Origin: Lactobacillus kitasatonis DSM 16761 = JCM 1039
GTDB taxonomy: Bacteria; Bacillota; Bacilli; Lactobacillales; Lactobacillaceae
Length of the DNA stretch: 64,000 nt
Reading direction: 5' to 3'
NCBI RefSeq assembly: GCF_000615285.1
Contig: NZ_BALU01000003.1
Coordinates: 62,001 to 126,000, forward strand
The position numbers and the translations under genes are program-made. The notes under the pieces are model-generated. The model did no database searches. It worked only from the letters and a program-made list of their open reading frames with translations, and was not told the DNA's origin. Of this stretch, positions 35,326 to 45,060 are shown in pieces (position 1 is the first letter of the stretch; the number at the start of each line of letters is the position of its first letter).

Positions 35326-36101
35326 ATGCAAAATAGACCAGATCATCGTAGTAATGTTTTTATCAGCAAAAAGATGTCTTATTGTCTGCGGCATAATCCA
35401 GATAAATATGGATTAAAGTTGGACGAATTCACCTATGGGAATTTAATTACTACTGCACAATTATGCGGAATTCACCTAGTCGCAGTTAAGAGTGATAAAG
35501 AGGGGATGCAAGCTGAAGATTTATTACACGTTTGTCAGGTTAATGTTATTAAGAGAATCTACTTAATGCCTGAATATAGTAATCCCACAGGAAAAGTAAT
35601 CAGTCCAACCAGACGTAAACAACTAGCAGATATTATTGAAAAACAAAGCTTAATTGCTATTGAAGATGACTATCTAAGTTTCCTCAGCCGAAAGAACCCA
35701 GCGCATCCTTTAAAAATGATGCAATTGGTACTATTGCTATATTTGTAGTATGTCCAAAGTAATTGCATCTGGTTTAAGAGTGGGATATTTAATTTATCCT
35801 GATAAATATAGTTCAGAAATTAGAAATGGCTTTTTTAATACTATGGTGAAAACTTCTAGTCTTGATACTGCAGTAGTGACGGAGGCTATTAATACACACA
35901 CAGCTAAAGATATCATTAACTATAAGTTAGAATTAGCTCAAAAAGTTAATCATATTTTTGAGCGATACTTTCCAAATGCATCAAAAAACAAATTAACAGA
36001 CTTCACTTTCTTCAACAAACTCATTAGCTGAATTTGATACCGGATTAAAGAGATTGAGAGAATATTTGTTAAAGAGTAATTTAATTAAGAATGAGGAATA
36101 A
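35326..36101 (+). pseudogene. Deletion chimera: KptA (tRNA 2'-phosphotransferase) start fused to a PLP aminotransferase
   Basis: ATG 35326 gives MQNRPDHRSNVFISKKMSYC, then LRHNPDKYGLKLDEF: the N-terminus of KptA/Tpt1. At about 35435-35450 the frame passes directly into a fold-type I PLP enzyme of the MocR/GntR-aminotransferase kind (TAQLCGIHLVAVKSDKEGM, YLMPEYSNPTGKVISP, AIEDDYLSF). Frame changes near 35720 and 36025 then split the rest (ASGLRVGYLIYPDKY; FDTGLKRLREYLLKSN). The lysine that would hold PLP falls in the damaged S-K-V stretch near 35750. The 3' end overlaps the convergent glycosylase gene by 17 bp. Confidence 0.85.
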
Positions 36102-36741
36102 CCAATTCATATCCAGCCAAGAAAGATTCATCAAACTGTTGCGGCAATTTATATTTCTGATTAAAAGTATCAATCATTGCATGAAAATTCTGATAATTAC
36201 GCAAAGTAAAGTCATTTAAGTTTCCTTCAATTAATGACTTTGCTTTTTCATAAGCTGGCACATTTTTCCAACCTAAACACTTAAGAAGACGACGAGAATA
36301 AGTATCAACGACAAATTCTCCTTTACGTAACCCATACATCAATATAACATCCGCGGTTTCAGGTCCAATACCATGGATAGCCAAAATTTCCTGACGCAAT
36401 TTATGTTTGTTTTGCTCTTGTGCTAGTTCCAAATTACAATCAAAGTTATCTTTAAAATATGTGGCTACATTCTTGATAGTTTGTGTTTTACGAGTATAAA
36501 ATCCAGCAGAAGCAATCACTTTGCTCAGTTCTTCATTTGTCATATTTAGAATGTTTTGAGGCAAAAAGTCAGTAGCTTGATACAGAGAGTGTAGTGCTTT
36601 ATCAATATTTCTCCAATTGGTATGTTGAATTAAAATAGTAGACCAAATAACTTCCCAATCACTGCGTCCAGGCCACCAACCAGTGGGATCCATGTGATCG
36701 TACATAGTATCGTAAAGTTGATTTAAGGTTATTTCTTTCAT
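36085..36741 (-). CDS. HhH-GPD DNA glycosylase, MpgII-like (3-methyladenine glycosylase / Endo III relative)
   Basis: 218 residues from ATG 36741. The helix-hairpin-helix and catalytic loop read LAIHGIGPETADVILMYGLR followed by EFVVDTYSRRLL. The catalytic Asp is kept (VDTY), but the bifunctional lysine of Endonuclease III is Glu here (G-P-E-T instead of G-R-K-T), and the C-terminal four-Cys iron-sulphur loop is absent. This matches the monofunctional COG2231/MpgII group that removes alkylated purines. W-W-P near residue 22 and ILIQHTNWRNIDKAL support it. Intact. Confidence 0.82.
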   Translation of the reverse strand: MKEITLNQLYDTMYDHMDPTGWWPGRSDWEVIWSTILIQHTNWRNIDKALHSLYQATDFLPQNILNMTNEELSKVIASAGFYTRKTQTIKNVATYFKDNFDCNLELAQEQNKHKLRQEILAIHGIGPETADVILMYGLRKGEFVVDTYSRRLLKCLGWKNVPAYEKAKSLIEGNLNDFTLRNYQNFHAMIDTFNQKYKLPQQFDESFLAGYELVIPHS

Positions 36742-36860
36742 AATTATTACTCGTTTCCATATGAAAATTTATATATTTTTCTTAGCTATTCTAATTATAG
36801 TGTTTCTTAAGAATGGTAAAGATAGAGACACTGTGTCACTTTAGCGCATATATTGTGATA

Positions 36861-36878
36861 TTATGATCAATGTCATAA
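36861..36878. promoter_or_regulatory. Inverted repeat, possible CRP/FNR-type operator
   Basis: TTATGATCAATGTCATAA has two 6-base arms (TTATGA/TCATAA) around six bases, 56 bp before the YeiH-type start. The spacing fits CRP/FNR-family sites. GACACTGTGTC near 36826 is a second palindrome. No regulator is assigned. Confidence 0.35.
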
Positions 36879-36933
36879 AACAAAGTTCGGGTACTTTGTA
36901 GAATAACTTTTTATACATTGGGAGGTTTTATTA

Positions 36934-37968
36934 TTGGAAATTGCCAAAACTAAATCATTTAGGCTAGCTGCCGCTATGACCTTAGCTTGTTCTATTGCTG
37001 GAATTTATTTAGCTAAACTGCCATATGCCAATATTATTGGAGCCTTGGTATTAGCACTTTTGTTAGGTATTCTTATGCAGTTTCTACCAGAGAAGACACG
37101 TAAAGAAGCATCAGGTGGCATGAGTTTTATCTCAAATAAGTTCCTAAGATTAGGAATTATTTTGCTCGGCTTCAGACTTGATTTAGAGAAATTGGCAGCA
37201 GCAGGTGTTAAAACCATTTTAGTTGCTGCACTTGCAGTTGCAGGTACTATTTCATTGACTTATTGGCTTAGCCGCAAATTCGGTGCAGAAGATGAACTAG
37301 CATTTTTATCAGCATGTGGATGTGGTGTCTGTGGCGCTGCCGCTGTAATGGGTGTTTCACCACAAATTACAGCAGCTAGTGAAGAAAGAAAAAGAGAAAA
37401 CGAAGTTTTAGCTGTCGCAGTAGTCTGCGTAATGGGAACTGTTTTCACTTTATTAGAAATCGGACTTAAACCTGTCTTAGGCTTAACTGATTCACAATTT
37501 GGTATTGTTGCTGGTGGTTCTTTACACGAAATTGCCCATGCAGTTGCTTCAGGTGGGGCATTTGGTAACATCAGTTTAGACAGTGCATTAATCATGAAAT
37601 TATCGCGTGTAATTCTTTTAGCACCTGTAGCATTGATTATCGGTTACTTATACCAACGTCGTTCAGCTAAAGTAAATACAAATGCTGTTGAAAATACCCA
37701 AAAGACTGGTAAATTACCAATTCCTTGGTTCTTAGGTGGCTTCATTTTAACTAGCGTTTTGGGTACTTACTTACCATTCTCAGCTAGTTTATTAGATGCA
37801 TTAGTACAAGTAGCTTACATCTTCTTAGGTATGGCTATGGCTGCATTAGGCGTTTCTGTTAACTTCAAAGTTATCTTCAAACGTGGTGGCGCAGTATTCG
37901 GTGCAGCTGCAATTAGTTCAACTTGCTTATTAGTATTCATGATTATCATGAGTAAATTATTCTTTTAA
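36934..37968 (+). CDS. YeiH-family putative sulphate/anion exporter
   Basis: The start is TTG 36934, nine bases after GGGAGG. The 344-residue protein has about ten hydrophobic segments and the YeiH/YadS family pattern: IIGALVLALLLGILMQF, FLRLGIILLGFRLDLEKL, the conserved SACGCGVCGAAAVMG, GIVAGGSLHEIAHAVASG and the ending YIFLGMAMAALGVSVNFKV. Family members are proposed anion (sulphate, possibly others) exporters; the transported ion is not proven. A strong terminator follows. Intact. Confidence 0.85.
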   Translation: MEIAKTKSFRLAAAMTLACSIAGIYLAKLPYANIIGALVLALLLGILMQFLPEKTRKEASGGMSFISNKFLRLGIILLGFRLDLEKLAAAGVKTILVAALAVAGTISLTYWLSRKFGAEDELAFLSACGCGVCGAAAVMGVSPQITAASEERKRENEVLAVAVVCVMGTVFTLLEIGLKPVLGLTDSQFGIVAGGSLHEIAHAVASGGAFGNISLDSALIMKLSRVILLAPVALIIGYLYQRRSAKVNTNAVENTQKTGKLPIPWFLGGFILTSVLGTYLPFSASLLDALVQVAYIFLGMAMAALGVSVNFKVIFKRGGAVFGAAAISSTCLLVFMIIMSKLFF

Positions 37969-37979
37969 AAACAACAAAA

Positions 37980-38012
37980 AAGAGATGACCCCCTGTAGTC
38001 ATCTCTTTTTTT
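37980..38012 (+). terminator. Terminator after the YeiH-type gene
   Basis: AGAGATGAC and GTCATCTCT arms, loop CCCCTGTA, then a T-run. Confidence 0.85.
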
Positions 38013-38153
38013 GACATCTAATATCTGAAATTTACTCTCAACTCAACTTTTTTTGTTAACGCAGATTGCATTAACACTCTCCAAAAAACACAGAAATTCA
38101 TCACTTTCCAAGAAAGTATTGTACCAAATTAATTTGTGCTATAGAACAATTTT

Positions 38154-38568
38154 TTAATTGAAAATATTTGAGTCTGTGTCTACATTCCTCTCATTATCGT
38201 TGAAAAAGTTGACTAAATTATCAAAGTCAGGGTAGGGTTCTGGATAAACTTTCAAATAGTTTTTGATATTACGACAATATTCACGATTTTGTTCTTTTTG
38301 ACTGCGACTATATATTTCTTCTAGACTCTTACGAGTCGCAGGGTAAAGATAGTTATTCTCTGCAAAACCAACAGCATTAGACTGTACATCATTAAAGATA
38401 TATGATGTGCCACATTGATTAATTGTGTTAATCAAAGCATCGATTCGCTTAATTTCACGCTCTTTATTGTGACCCTTGGGCAATAGTAGTAAAGATACTC
38501 CTGTAATATCCATCTCATAAACCAACGCCACAAAAGAAAGCTGCTTTAACGATTCTTCTTACCAACAT
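38154..38568 (-). pseudogene. Hypothetical protein with frameshifted N-terminus
   Basis: ATG 38568, with GAGGTG eight bases upstream, encodes MLVRRIVKAAFF and then loses frame near 38533-38538 (a TTTT run). The other frame continues VALVYEMDITGVSLLLLPKG to the stop at 38154, total about 137 residues. Adding one base at the T-run restores a single frame. The protein is charged, without clear membrane helices; I recognise no family. Alternatively translation starts at GTG 38531, giving 125 residues, but no ribosome site supports that. Confidence 0.5.
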
Positions 38569-38696
38569 AATTAGCACCTCGATATACATTTTATTTTAAA
38601 ATTCTTTACTTTAATTAAATTTCTTTCCGCTAGCTTTTACTATTGAAGATGTAGTATCGTATTTAAAGTTATAACAGATATTAAGGAGTTGTTCAG

Positions 38697-41600
38697 ATGA
38701 CACAATGGTCTAAATTATTTCCTCAGCGAATCTTTGATCGCGGTGAAATTTATTTTGAAAACCAAATGGTACAAAGCGTTCAATTAGCCAGCGATAAGGA
38801 ACATTTTATAGCTCAAGTTCAGGGTGGAATAGGGCGATACTATAATGTTTCTGGTCGTCTTCGTCCGGATGGCCGAGCATCTGAATTAAAGTGCGATTGC
38901 CCTTGGGCTAAAAAAGGGCATCGCTGCAAACATCAGGTAGCCGTATTAATGGCTGCTGAAGAAAAACAGAAGAATGCTGATGAAAATACTGACAATAGCT
39001 CTAAAGTTGATTTTAAAAATTTAGTTTCCGATAAGGTTAAACAAGCCGTCATTCAGGCTAGTCCGGCTGTAGATCCATTTCAACTTATTGGTCAACGAAC
39101 TTTTAGTCAAGAATCTTATGATCGCGCTTTGCAATTAAGAAATAGCTTGCAAGAAATTAATTTTCGTCGAGTAGACGATAAAATGCGTGCATATGAATAT
39201 ATCTGGAATTTTGAAAATGAGAATGGAAATTGGCAGAATTTATACATTAAATTTACGCGTTGGCAATTATTAACCATTGATTTTGAAAACAGAACGAATA
39301 TTAAAGACGAAGATGCAATTACAATTTTTGCCTTGCTTAAATTCTTAGAGGAATATATCAAAGATGATCCTTTTGATGTAACTAATCAAGCAGCAAATCA
39401 ATTACTAGATCTATATTCAGATAATGATAATCAGACTACAAGTGCAATTTTTTTAAGGGCGCAAATTGATAATTACGACAGAATGCCTCGATTGACCTTT
39501 AAGCTAGGCAAAGAAAAGCATCTGTATCAAATTAATGATTTAAACGGACTGATTGATGCAATTCACAAACAAACACCAGTAAACTTAGGGAAATTCTTTA
39601 ATGAGCCAATTGCCCCCAATCAAATGACCCAAGATAGTAAAAAATGGCTTGATTTCATTGCGAAAATTATCGATGCACGAAATTTAAGTGTTTATTATGG
39701 TGGAAGCAGTCATTTTGACTCAATAGAAATTGAAAATTCAATTGCGGATGAGGTAAATGATCTAATTTATAATGGCACCAAACTTTATTCAGGTACTCAT
39801 TTAGTAGGGTATACATCCGATCAGTTAGATCTAAATATCAATATTACTGATGATAAAGGTGGCGCTATTGTTTCAATTGAAGACTTTCCGGCCGGAACCA
39901 TAATCGCTGGTAGAGATAATTATTATGGTTATTACAAGGGCGTGTGGATCAAATATACTGGCTTAACACCACATTATTTACAGAAATTAAAACTTCATCT
40001 AGGAGATGAACTGCGCTTTAGTAAAAAAAGTGTCTTACAATTTGCACGTAAAGTTTTGCCTGCACTTGAAAAAGCTGATCATATCTCTATTGAGGGAGCA
40101 CAAGAATTAAAAAAGAAATTGCCACCCAAAGCTAGGTTTATTTTTAAGTTAGATTATCTATCGGGCAAAATACGATGCACGGCTATGGCATTATATGGAG
40201 ATAATGCATATCAATTAAATCGTGATTATGCCGCAAATGATAAACGTGAAGCTAATTTTGAAGAATCCATTCAAAATAAGATCAAGTCATATTTCACTGA
40301 TTTTGATAATGGTCAATACATTCTCCCTAATGAAGACGCAGATGCAGTCGCTGACTTCTTTGATAATGGTCTTAAAAAGTTAAAGGAACTTGGTGAAGTA
40401 CAAATTACCGCTAACTTTAGATTATTATTAAGGGGAATCAAGATCAATTCTCAAATTGGTGTAAGTATTAATCTGACTAATGAATTACTCAATGTAGATT
40501 TAACTAGCCAAAAATTAAGCCTAGAGGATATTCAAAATGCGTTAAAGGCTTATCAAGAAAAGAAACGCTACTTTGTTTTACAAAATGGTATGTTGCAAAA
40601 AACAGAGCAGCCCACAATAGAGCAACTGGCTCAAACCATGCATGATTTGAATATCAAGTTTACAGATTTTATTCATGGCAAATTGCAAATACCTGCATAT
40701 CGAGCTTTCTACTTTGCTAAACAAATAAAAAGTATGAATGCTCTGCATTTTTCGACTAATGATGCCTTTAACAGACTGATTAATGATTTATCTAATAATC
40801 AAACACAGAGGGATGCAATACCTCAAAGTCTGCAAAATACACTACGTCCATATCAAAAAGCTGGATTTAATTGGCTAAGTACAATCGTTAATTATGATTT
40901 TGGTGGCTTACTAGCAGATGAAATGGGTCTAGGTAAAACCTTGCAAATCATCACCCTATTTTGGGCTAGAAAAGAGCAAAAGAAAAGCAATTTACCTAGT
41001 CTGGTTATCGCTCCTGCATCTGTAATTTACAATTGGCAAGCAGAAATAAAGAAATTTGCTCCTGAATTATCTGTTGGCGTACTAGGTGGCACCAAGAAAG
41101 AACGTCATAATATGCTTCTGCATCAACATGATTATGACGTATTTATCACTTCATATCAGTCACTTAATCATGACCTAGAAGCTTATCATAATTTAGACTT
41201 TGACCTGCAAATCTTAGACGAAGCACAAAATATTAAGAATCATCAATCGATTACTGCACAATCAGTTAAGGTTATTAAGTCTCAACATAGACTAGCTCTA
41301 ACAGGTACACCAATTGAAAATAAACTAAGTGAATTGTGGAGCATCTTTGATTACTTAATGCCTGGATTCTTAGGTTCCTATGTAGATTTTAGAAAGAAAT
41401 TTGAAGTACCTATTGTTAAAAAGGAAGACAAGGATCTTGAAACTATATTAAGCGAAACCGTAGCTCCTTTCATATTGCGTCGTCTTAAAAAAGATGTATT
41501 GAAAGATCTGCCTGCTAAAGATGAAGAAGTAGTTTACGTCAAGATGAGCAAACCACAAACAGATTTGTATCAATTACAAATGCAGAAAATTATCGCTCAG

Positions 41601-42233
41601 TTAAATGGGCAAGATGACAATGATTTTAAAAAGTCGCGCTTCCAAATTTTGGCACAAATTACCAAATTAAGAGAAATATGCTGCGATCCGCACTTGCTAT
41701 ATAATAACTATCACGGTAAATCTAATAAATTAAGTTCAACTGTTGATTTAATAAAGAACAATATAGAAAATGGACATAAAATTTTATTGTTTTCACAGTT
41801 TACTTCTATGCTAGATATCTTGCATGAAAGACTAGCTAAATTGAAAATACCTATTTTTACGCTCACTGGAGCTACGCCAAAAGAAAAGAGACAAGAAGAT
41901 ATTCAGCAATTTAATTCATTAAAAACGCCAAGCGTCTTTCTTATCTCTCTTAAAGCTGGTGGTACAGGAATTAATCTAACTAGTGCTGATGTGGTTATTC
42001 ACTATGATCCATGGTGGAATATCGCAGCGGAAAATCAGGCAACTGATCGTGCACACAGAATCGGACAAAAGAATTCCGTAAAGATTTATAAGATAGTCAC
42101 GCAAGATACTATAGAGGAGAGAATTATTAAGTTGCAGCAAAAGAAGGCAGAGTTAGCTCAAGCAATATTAGGCAATAAAAACATGTCGAATACCACTATG
42201 AGTAGAAAAGATTTGCTTAGACTACTGAAATAA
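38697..42233 (+). CDS. SNF2-family DEAD/H helicase with SWIM zinc finger
   Basis: ATG 38697 after AAGGAG. The 1178-residue protein starts with a SWIM domain: Cys66, Cys68, Cys77 and His79 in LKCDCPWAKKGHRCKHQ. A long middle region (SNF2-associated, ~200-680) precedes the ATPase core: LLADEMGLGKTLQI (~737), LDEAQNIKN, LTGTPIENKLSELWS, and the C-terminal lobe with LLFSQFTSMLDIL, SLKAGGTGINLT and ATDRAHRIGQ (~1115). It should be a DNA translocase that remodels or strips protein-DNA complexes. Common in lactobacilli, target unknown. Intact. Confidence 0.93.
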   Translation: MTQWSKLFPQRIFDRGEIYFENQMVQSVQLASDKEHFIAQVQGGIGRYYNVSGRLRPDGRASELKCDCPWAKKGHRCKHQVAVLMAAEEKQKNADENTDNSSKVDFKNLVSDKVKQAVIQASPAVDPFQLIGQRTFSQESYDRALQLRNSLQEINFRRVDDKMRAYEYIWNFENENGNWQNLYIKFTRWQLLTIDFENRTNIKDEDAITIFALLKFLEEYIKDDPFDVTNQAANQLLDLYSDNDNQTTSAIFLRAQIDNYDRMPRLTFKLGKEKHLYQINDLNGLIDAIHKQTPVNLGKFFNEPIAPNQMTQDSKKWLDFIAKIIDARNLSVYYGGSSHFDSIEIENSIADEVNDLIYNGTKLYSGTHLVGYTSDQLDLNINITDDKGGAIVSIEDFPAGTIIAGRDNYYGYYKGVWIKYTGLTPHYLQKLKLHLGDELRFSKKSVLQFARKVLPALEKADHISIEGAQELKKKLPPKARFIFKLDYLSGKIRCTAMALYGDNAYQLNRDYAANDKREANFEESIQNKIKSYFTDFDNGQYILPNEDADAVADFFDNGLKKLKELGEVQITANFRLLLRGIKINSQIGVSINLTNELLNVDLTSQKLSLEDIQNALKAYQEKKRYFVLQNGMLQKTEQPTIEQLAQTMHDLNIKFTDFIHGKLQIPAYRAFYFAKQIKSMNALHFSTNDAFNRLINDLSNNQTQRDAIPQSLQNTLRPYQKAGFNWLSTIVNYDFGGLLADEMGLGKTLQIITLFWARKEQKKSNLPSLVIAPASVIYNWQAEIKKFAPELSVGVLGGTKKERHNMLLHQHDYDVFITSYQSLNHDLEAYHNLDFDLQILDEAQNIKNHQSITAQSVKVIKSQHRLALTGTPIENKLSELWSIFDYLMPGFLGSYVDFRKKFEVPIVKKEDKDLETILSETVAPFILRRLKKDVLKDLPAKDEEVVYVKMSKPQTDLYQLQMQKIIAQLNGQDDNDFKKSRFQILAQITKLREICCDPHLLYNNYHGKSNKLSSTVDLIKNNIENGHKILLFSQFTSMLDILHERLAKLKIPIFTLTGATPKEKRQEDIQQFNSLKTPSVFLISLKAGGTGINLTSADVVIHYDPWWNIAAENQATDRAHRIGQKNSVKIYKIVTQDTIEERIIKLQQKKAELAQAILGNKNMSNTTMSRKDLLRLLK

Positions 42234-42323
42234 ACGGATAGTTTATAGTTATATCTTTATTAAATTATATTTTTATTCTTGCGAACTATTGTTTGCATGA
42301 GTATAATAATTTATGTAACAAAA

Positions 42324-42352
42324 AGCCAACAAGTTAAACACTTGCTGGTTTT
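42324..42352. terminator. Terminator between the convergent helicase and plsY genes
   Basis: AGCCAACAAGT and ACTTGCTGGTT arms around TAAAC, with T-rich tail on the plus strand; it likely serves both genes. Confidence 0.7.
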
Positions 42353-42369
42353 ATATTTTGCTTATTAGT

Positions 42370-42999
42370 TTATTTAGCATGTTTCTTTTTGTACCAGTAA
42401 TATAAACCAAACGGTACCATGTTTTCTTGGTGGTGTTCGATTCGGCTAATATTGCTTCTATGGCTCCAGTAGATTAAGACTACAAGCAATCCACTGATAA
42501 TGCTTAAGGCAATGTCGTGGAAAAAGAACGAAGTGATAAAGATTAGGACCACTGAGATTAAGCTGGTTAATGAGACCATACTTGTGATAAACAAGACAGG
42601 GAAGAATATTGCTGCACAAATCAAGAAGAAATGTACATTGTATCCTAATAGAAAACCTGCTGAAGTTGCAACGGCCTTGCCTCCCTTGAATTTCAAGAAT
42701 ACAGGGAAAGCATGACCTAAGATTGCAGCTAAACCAAAAATAAGGCAAAGATAATGTGGACCTAAGTTAAAAATGACAGGAATCAATGTAGCTAGCGTTC
42801 CTTTAAAGAAGTCGACTAGAAATACAATGATACCTGCTACAGGACCTAAAACTCTAAATGTATTTGTAGTTCCGATATTTCCTGAACCGTATTTTCTAAT
42901 ATCTTTATGGAAAAAGGTTTTTCCAACTAATACACCTGTCGGAAACGATCCGAGCAAATATGCTAAAATAAACAACGATGCAAATTTTAATGCAAACAT
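42370..42999 (-). CDS. plsY: Glycerol-3-phosphate acyltransferase PlsY
   Basis: I start at ATG 42999 (MFALKFASLFILAYLLGSFP), nine bases after GGAG. The 209-residue membrane protein has the PlsY motifs: GSFPTGVLVGK, KYGSGNIGTTNTFRVLG (substrate phosphate site), HAFPVFLKFKGGKAVATSAG and a basic C-terminal tail WYKKKHAK. It transfers the acyl group from acyl-phosphate to glycerol-3-phosphate, the first step of phospholipid synthesis. Next to parE, as in many lactobacilli. Intact. Confidence 0.95.
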   Translation of the reverse strand: MFALKFASLFILAYLLGSFPTGVLVGKTFFHKDIRKYGSGNIGTTNTFRVLGPVAGIIVFLVDFFKGTLATLIPVIFNLGPHYLCLIFGLAAILGHAFPVFLKFKGGKAVATSAGFLLGYNVHFFLICAAIFFPVLFITSMVSLTSLISVVLIFITSFFFHDIALSIISGLLVVLIYWSHRSNISRIEHHQENMVPFGLYYWYKKKHAK

Positions 43000-43096
43000 A
43001 TTTAACAACTCCTATTAAATCTATCGCTATTTTAGCAAAGATTATCTTTTAAATATATGGTAGTTGCTGAATTTATGAACAAGTGGAGGAATTTTA

Positions 43097-45043
43097 GTGG
43101 CAAAAGCTAATACTTATGATGATTCTTCAATTCAAATCTTACATGGACTAGAAGCAGTCCGTAAAAGACCTGGTATGTATATTGGTTCAACTGATATACA
43201 CGGTCTTAATCAACTAGTTTATGAAATTGTCGATAACTCAGTCGACGAAGCAATGGCTGGTTTTGGTAAAGAAATTGATGTAACGATCCATAAAGACAAT
43301 AGTGTTACTGTAAAAGACTTTGGACGTGGCATGCCTACAGGGATGCACAAGTCTGGTAAGCCAACAATTGAAGTTATTTTAACTGTACTTCATGCAGGTG
43401 GTAAATTTACCGAACAGAACTATAAGACATCAGGTGGGCTTCACGGTGTAGGTTCATCAGTTACTAATGCTCTTTCAAGTTATATGAAAGTAAGAGTGGT
43501 TCGTGATGGCAAGGCCTATGAAGAAGAATTTAAAAATGGCGGTCATCCTGTTGGTACACTTAAATGCGTTGGTAAAACAAAAGATAAGACAGGTACAACT
43601 ATTACTTTCAAACCTGATCAAACTATCTTTTCAACTACTAAGTATAAATACGAGACAATTCAAGAACGAATTCGTGAATCTGCATTTTTACTCAAGGGTG
43701 TTAAATTTGTTTTAACAGATGAACGTGAACCAGAACATCATGATGTTTTCCAATATGATGACGGGATTAAGTCATTTGTTTCCTACCTTAATGAAGGAAA
43801 AGGAACAATCAGTGACGTTTTCTATTTTGAAGGAAAACAAGATGGCATGGAAATTGAATTTGCTGGTCAATATAGTGACGGCTATTCAGAAAATTTAGTT
43901 TCATTTGTTAACAATGTACGTACTGGGGACGGTGGTACCCATGAATCTGGTGCGCGTAGTGGGTTTACTAGAGCTTTTAACGATTATGCTAAAAAGCAAG
44001 GTTTACTTGGCAAAAAGGATAAGAATATTGATGGATCCGACTATCGTGAAGGCTTAAGTGCGGTATTGTCAGTAAAGATTCCAGAAGAATTACTTGAATT
44101 TGAAGGACAGACTAAGGGTAAGCTAGGTACGCCCCAAGCACGTTCTGCGGTTGATTCACTTGTATATGAAAAGATGTCTTACTATCTCATGGAAAATGGT
44201 GAGTTAGCTCAGGAATTGGTTAAGAAGGCTCAACGAGCTAGGGATGCACGTGAAGCCGCTAAAAAAGCTAGAGATGAAAGCAGAAACGGCAAAAAGAGAC
44301 GTAAGAAGGAAGTTCTTTCCGGTAAACTTACCCCTGCTCAATCACGTAATCCCAAGAAAAATGAGCTATTCCTAGTAGAAGGGGACTCTGCCGGTGGTTC
44401 AGCAAAACAAGGTAGAGATAGACGCTTCCAAGCTATTCTTCCTCTTCGTGGTAAGGTCTTGAATACTCAAAAGGCTAAATTGCAAGATATCTTCAAGAAT
44501 GAAGAAATTAACACAATGATTTATACCATTGGTGCGGGGGTCGGAACAGAATTTAATGTAGATGACTCTAATTATGACAAAGTTATTATCATGACTGACG
44601 CCGATGATGATGGTGCTCACATTCAAATTTTGTTATTGACTTTCTTCTACCGCTACATGCGCCCGATGATCGAGAAGGGTAAAGTTTATATTGCTTTGCC
44701 ACCTCTTTATCGTCTGCAAAAAGGTCGTGGCAAAAAGAGTAAGATCCAATATGCTTGGACTGACGAAGAACTAGCAGAAGACGAAAAGAAAATGGGTCGC
44801 GGATACTCCTTGCAAAGATTTAAGGGACTTGGTGAAATGAATGCCGAACAGCTTTGGCAAACAACCATGGATCCTGAATCTAGAATGTTGATTAGAGTAA
44901 AAATCGATGATGCTGCTTTAGCCGAAAGAAGAGTAACTACTTTAATGGGCGATAAAGTTGCTGCAAGAAGAAAATGGATCGAAGAAAATGTCAAATTCAG
45001 AATGGGCGAAGATGGCTCAATTCTAGAATCTGAAGATGAATAA
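43097..45043 (+). CDS. parE: DNA topoisomerase IV subunit B
   Basis: The start is GTG 43097 behind GTGGAGGA. 648 residues. GHKL ATPase motifs are in IVDNSVDEAMAGFG, VKDFGRGMPTG and HAGGKF, with TSGGLHGVGSSVTNALS; the toprim metal site is LVEGDSAGGSAKQGRDRRFQ and MTDADDDGAHI; PLRGKVLNTQ is the usual linker. It supplies ATPase-driven strand passage for decatenating daughter chromosomes with ParC, 17 bp downstream. Its position 7-9 kb from a dif-like site is suggestive. Intact. Confidence 0.97.
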   Translation: MAKANTYDDSSIQILHGLEAVRKRPGMYIGSTDIHGLNQLVYEIVDNSVDEAMAGFGKEIDVTIHKDNSVTVKDFGRGMPTGMHKSGKPTIEVILTVLHAGGKFTEQNYKTSGGLHGVGSSVTNALSSYMKVRVVRDGKAYEEEFKNGGHPVGTLKCVGKTKDKTGTTITFKPDQTIFSTTKYKYETIQERIRESAFLLKGVKFVLTDEREPEHHDVFQYDDGIKSFVSYLNEGKGTISDVFYFEGKQDGMEIEFAGQYSDGYSENLVSFVNNVRTGDGGTHESGARSGFTRAFNDYAKKQGLLGKKDKNIDGSDYREGLSAVLSVKIPEELLEFEGQTKGKLGTPQARSAVDSLVYEKMSYYLMENGELAQELVKKAQRARDAREAAKKARDESRNGKKRRKKEVLSGKLTPAQSRNPKKNELFLVEGDSAGGSAKQGRDRRFQAILPLRGKVLNTQKAKLQDIFKNEEINTMIYTIGAGVGTEFNVDDSNYDKVIIMTDADDDGAHIQILLLTFFYRYMRPMIEKGKVYIALPPLYRLQKGRGKKSKIQYAWTDEELAEDEKKMGRGYSLQRFKGLGEMNAEQLWQTTMDPESRMLIRVKIDDAALAERRVTTLMGDKVAARRKWIEENVKFRMGEDGSILESEDE

Positions 45044-45060
45044 AGAAGGTTTTTAATTTA

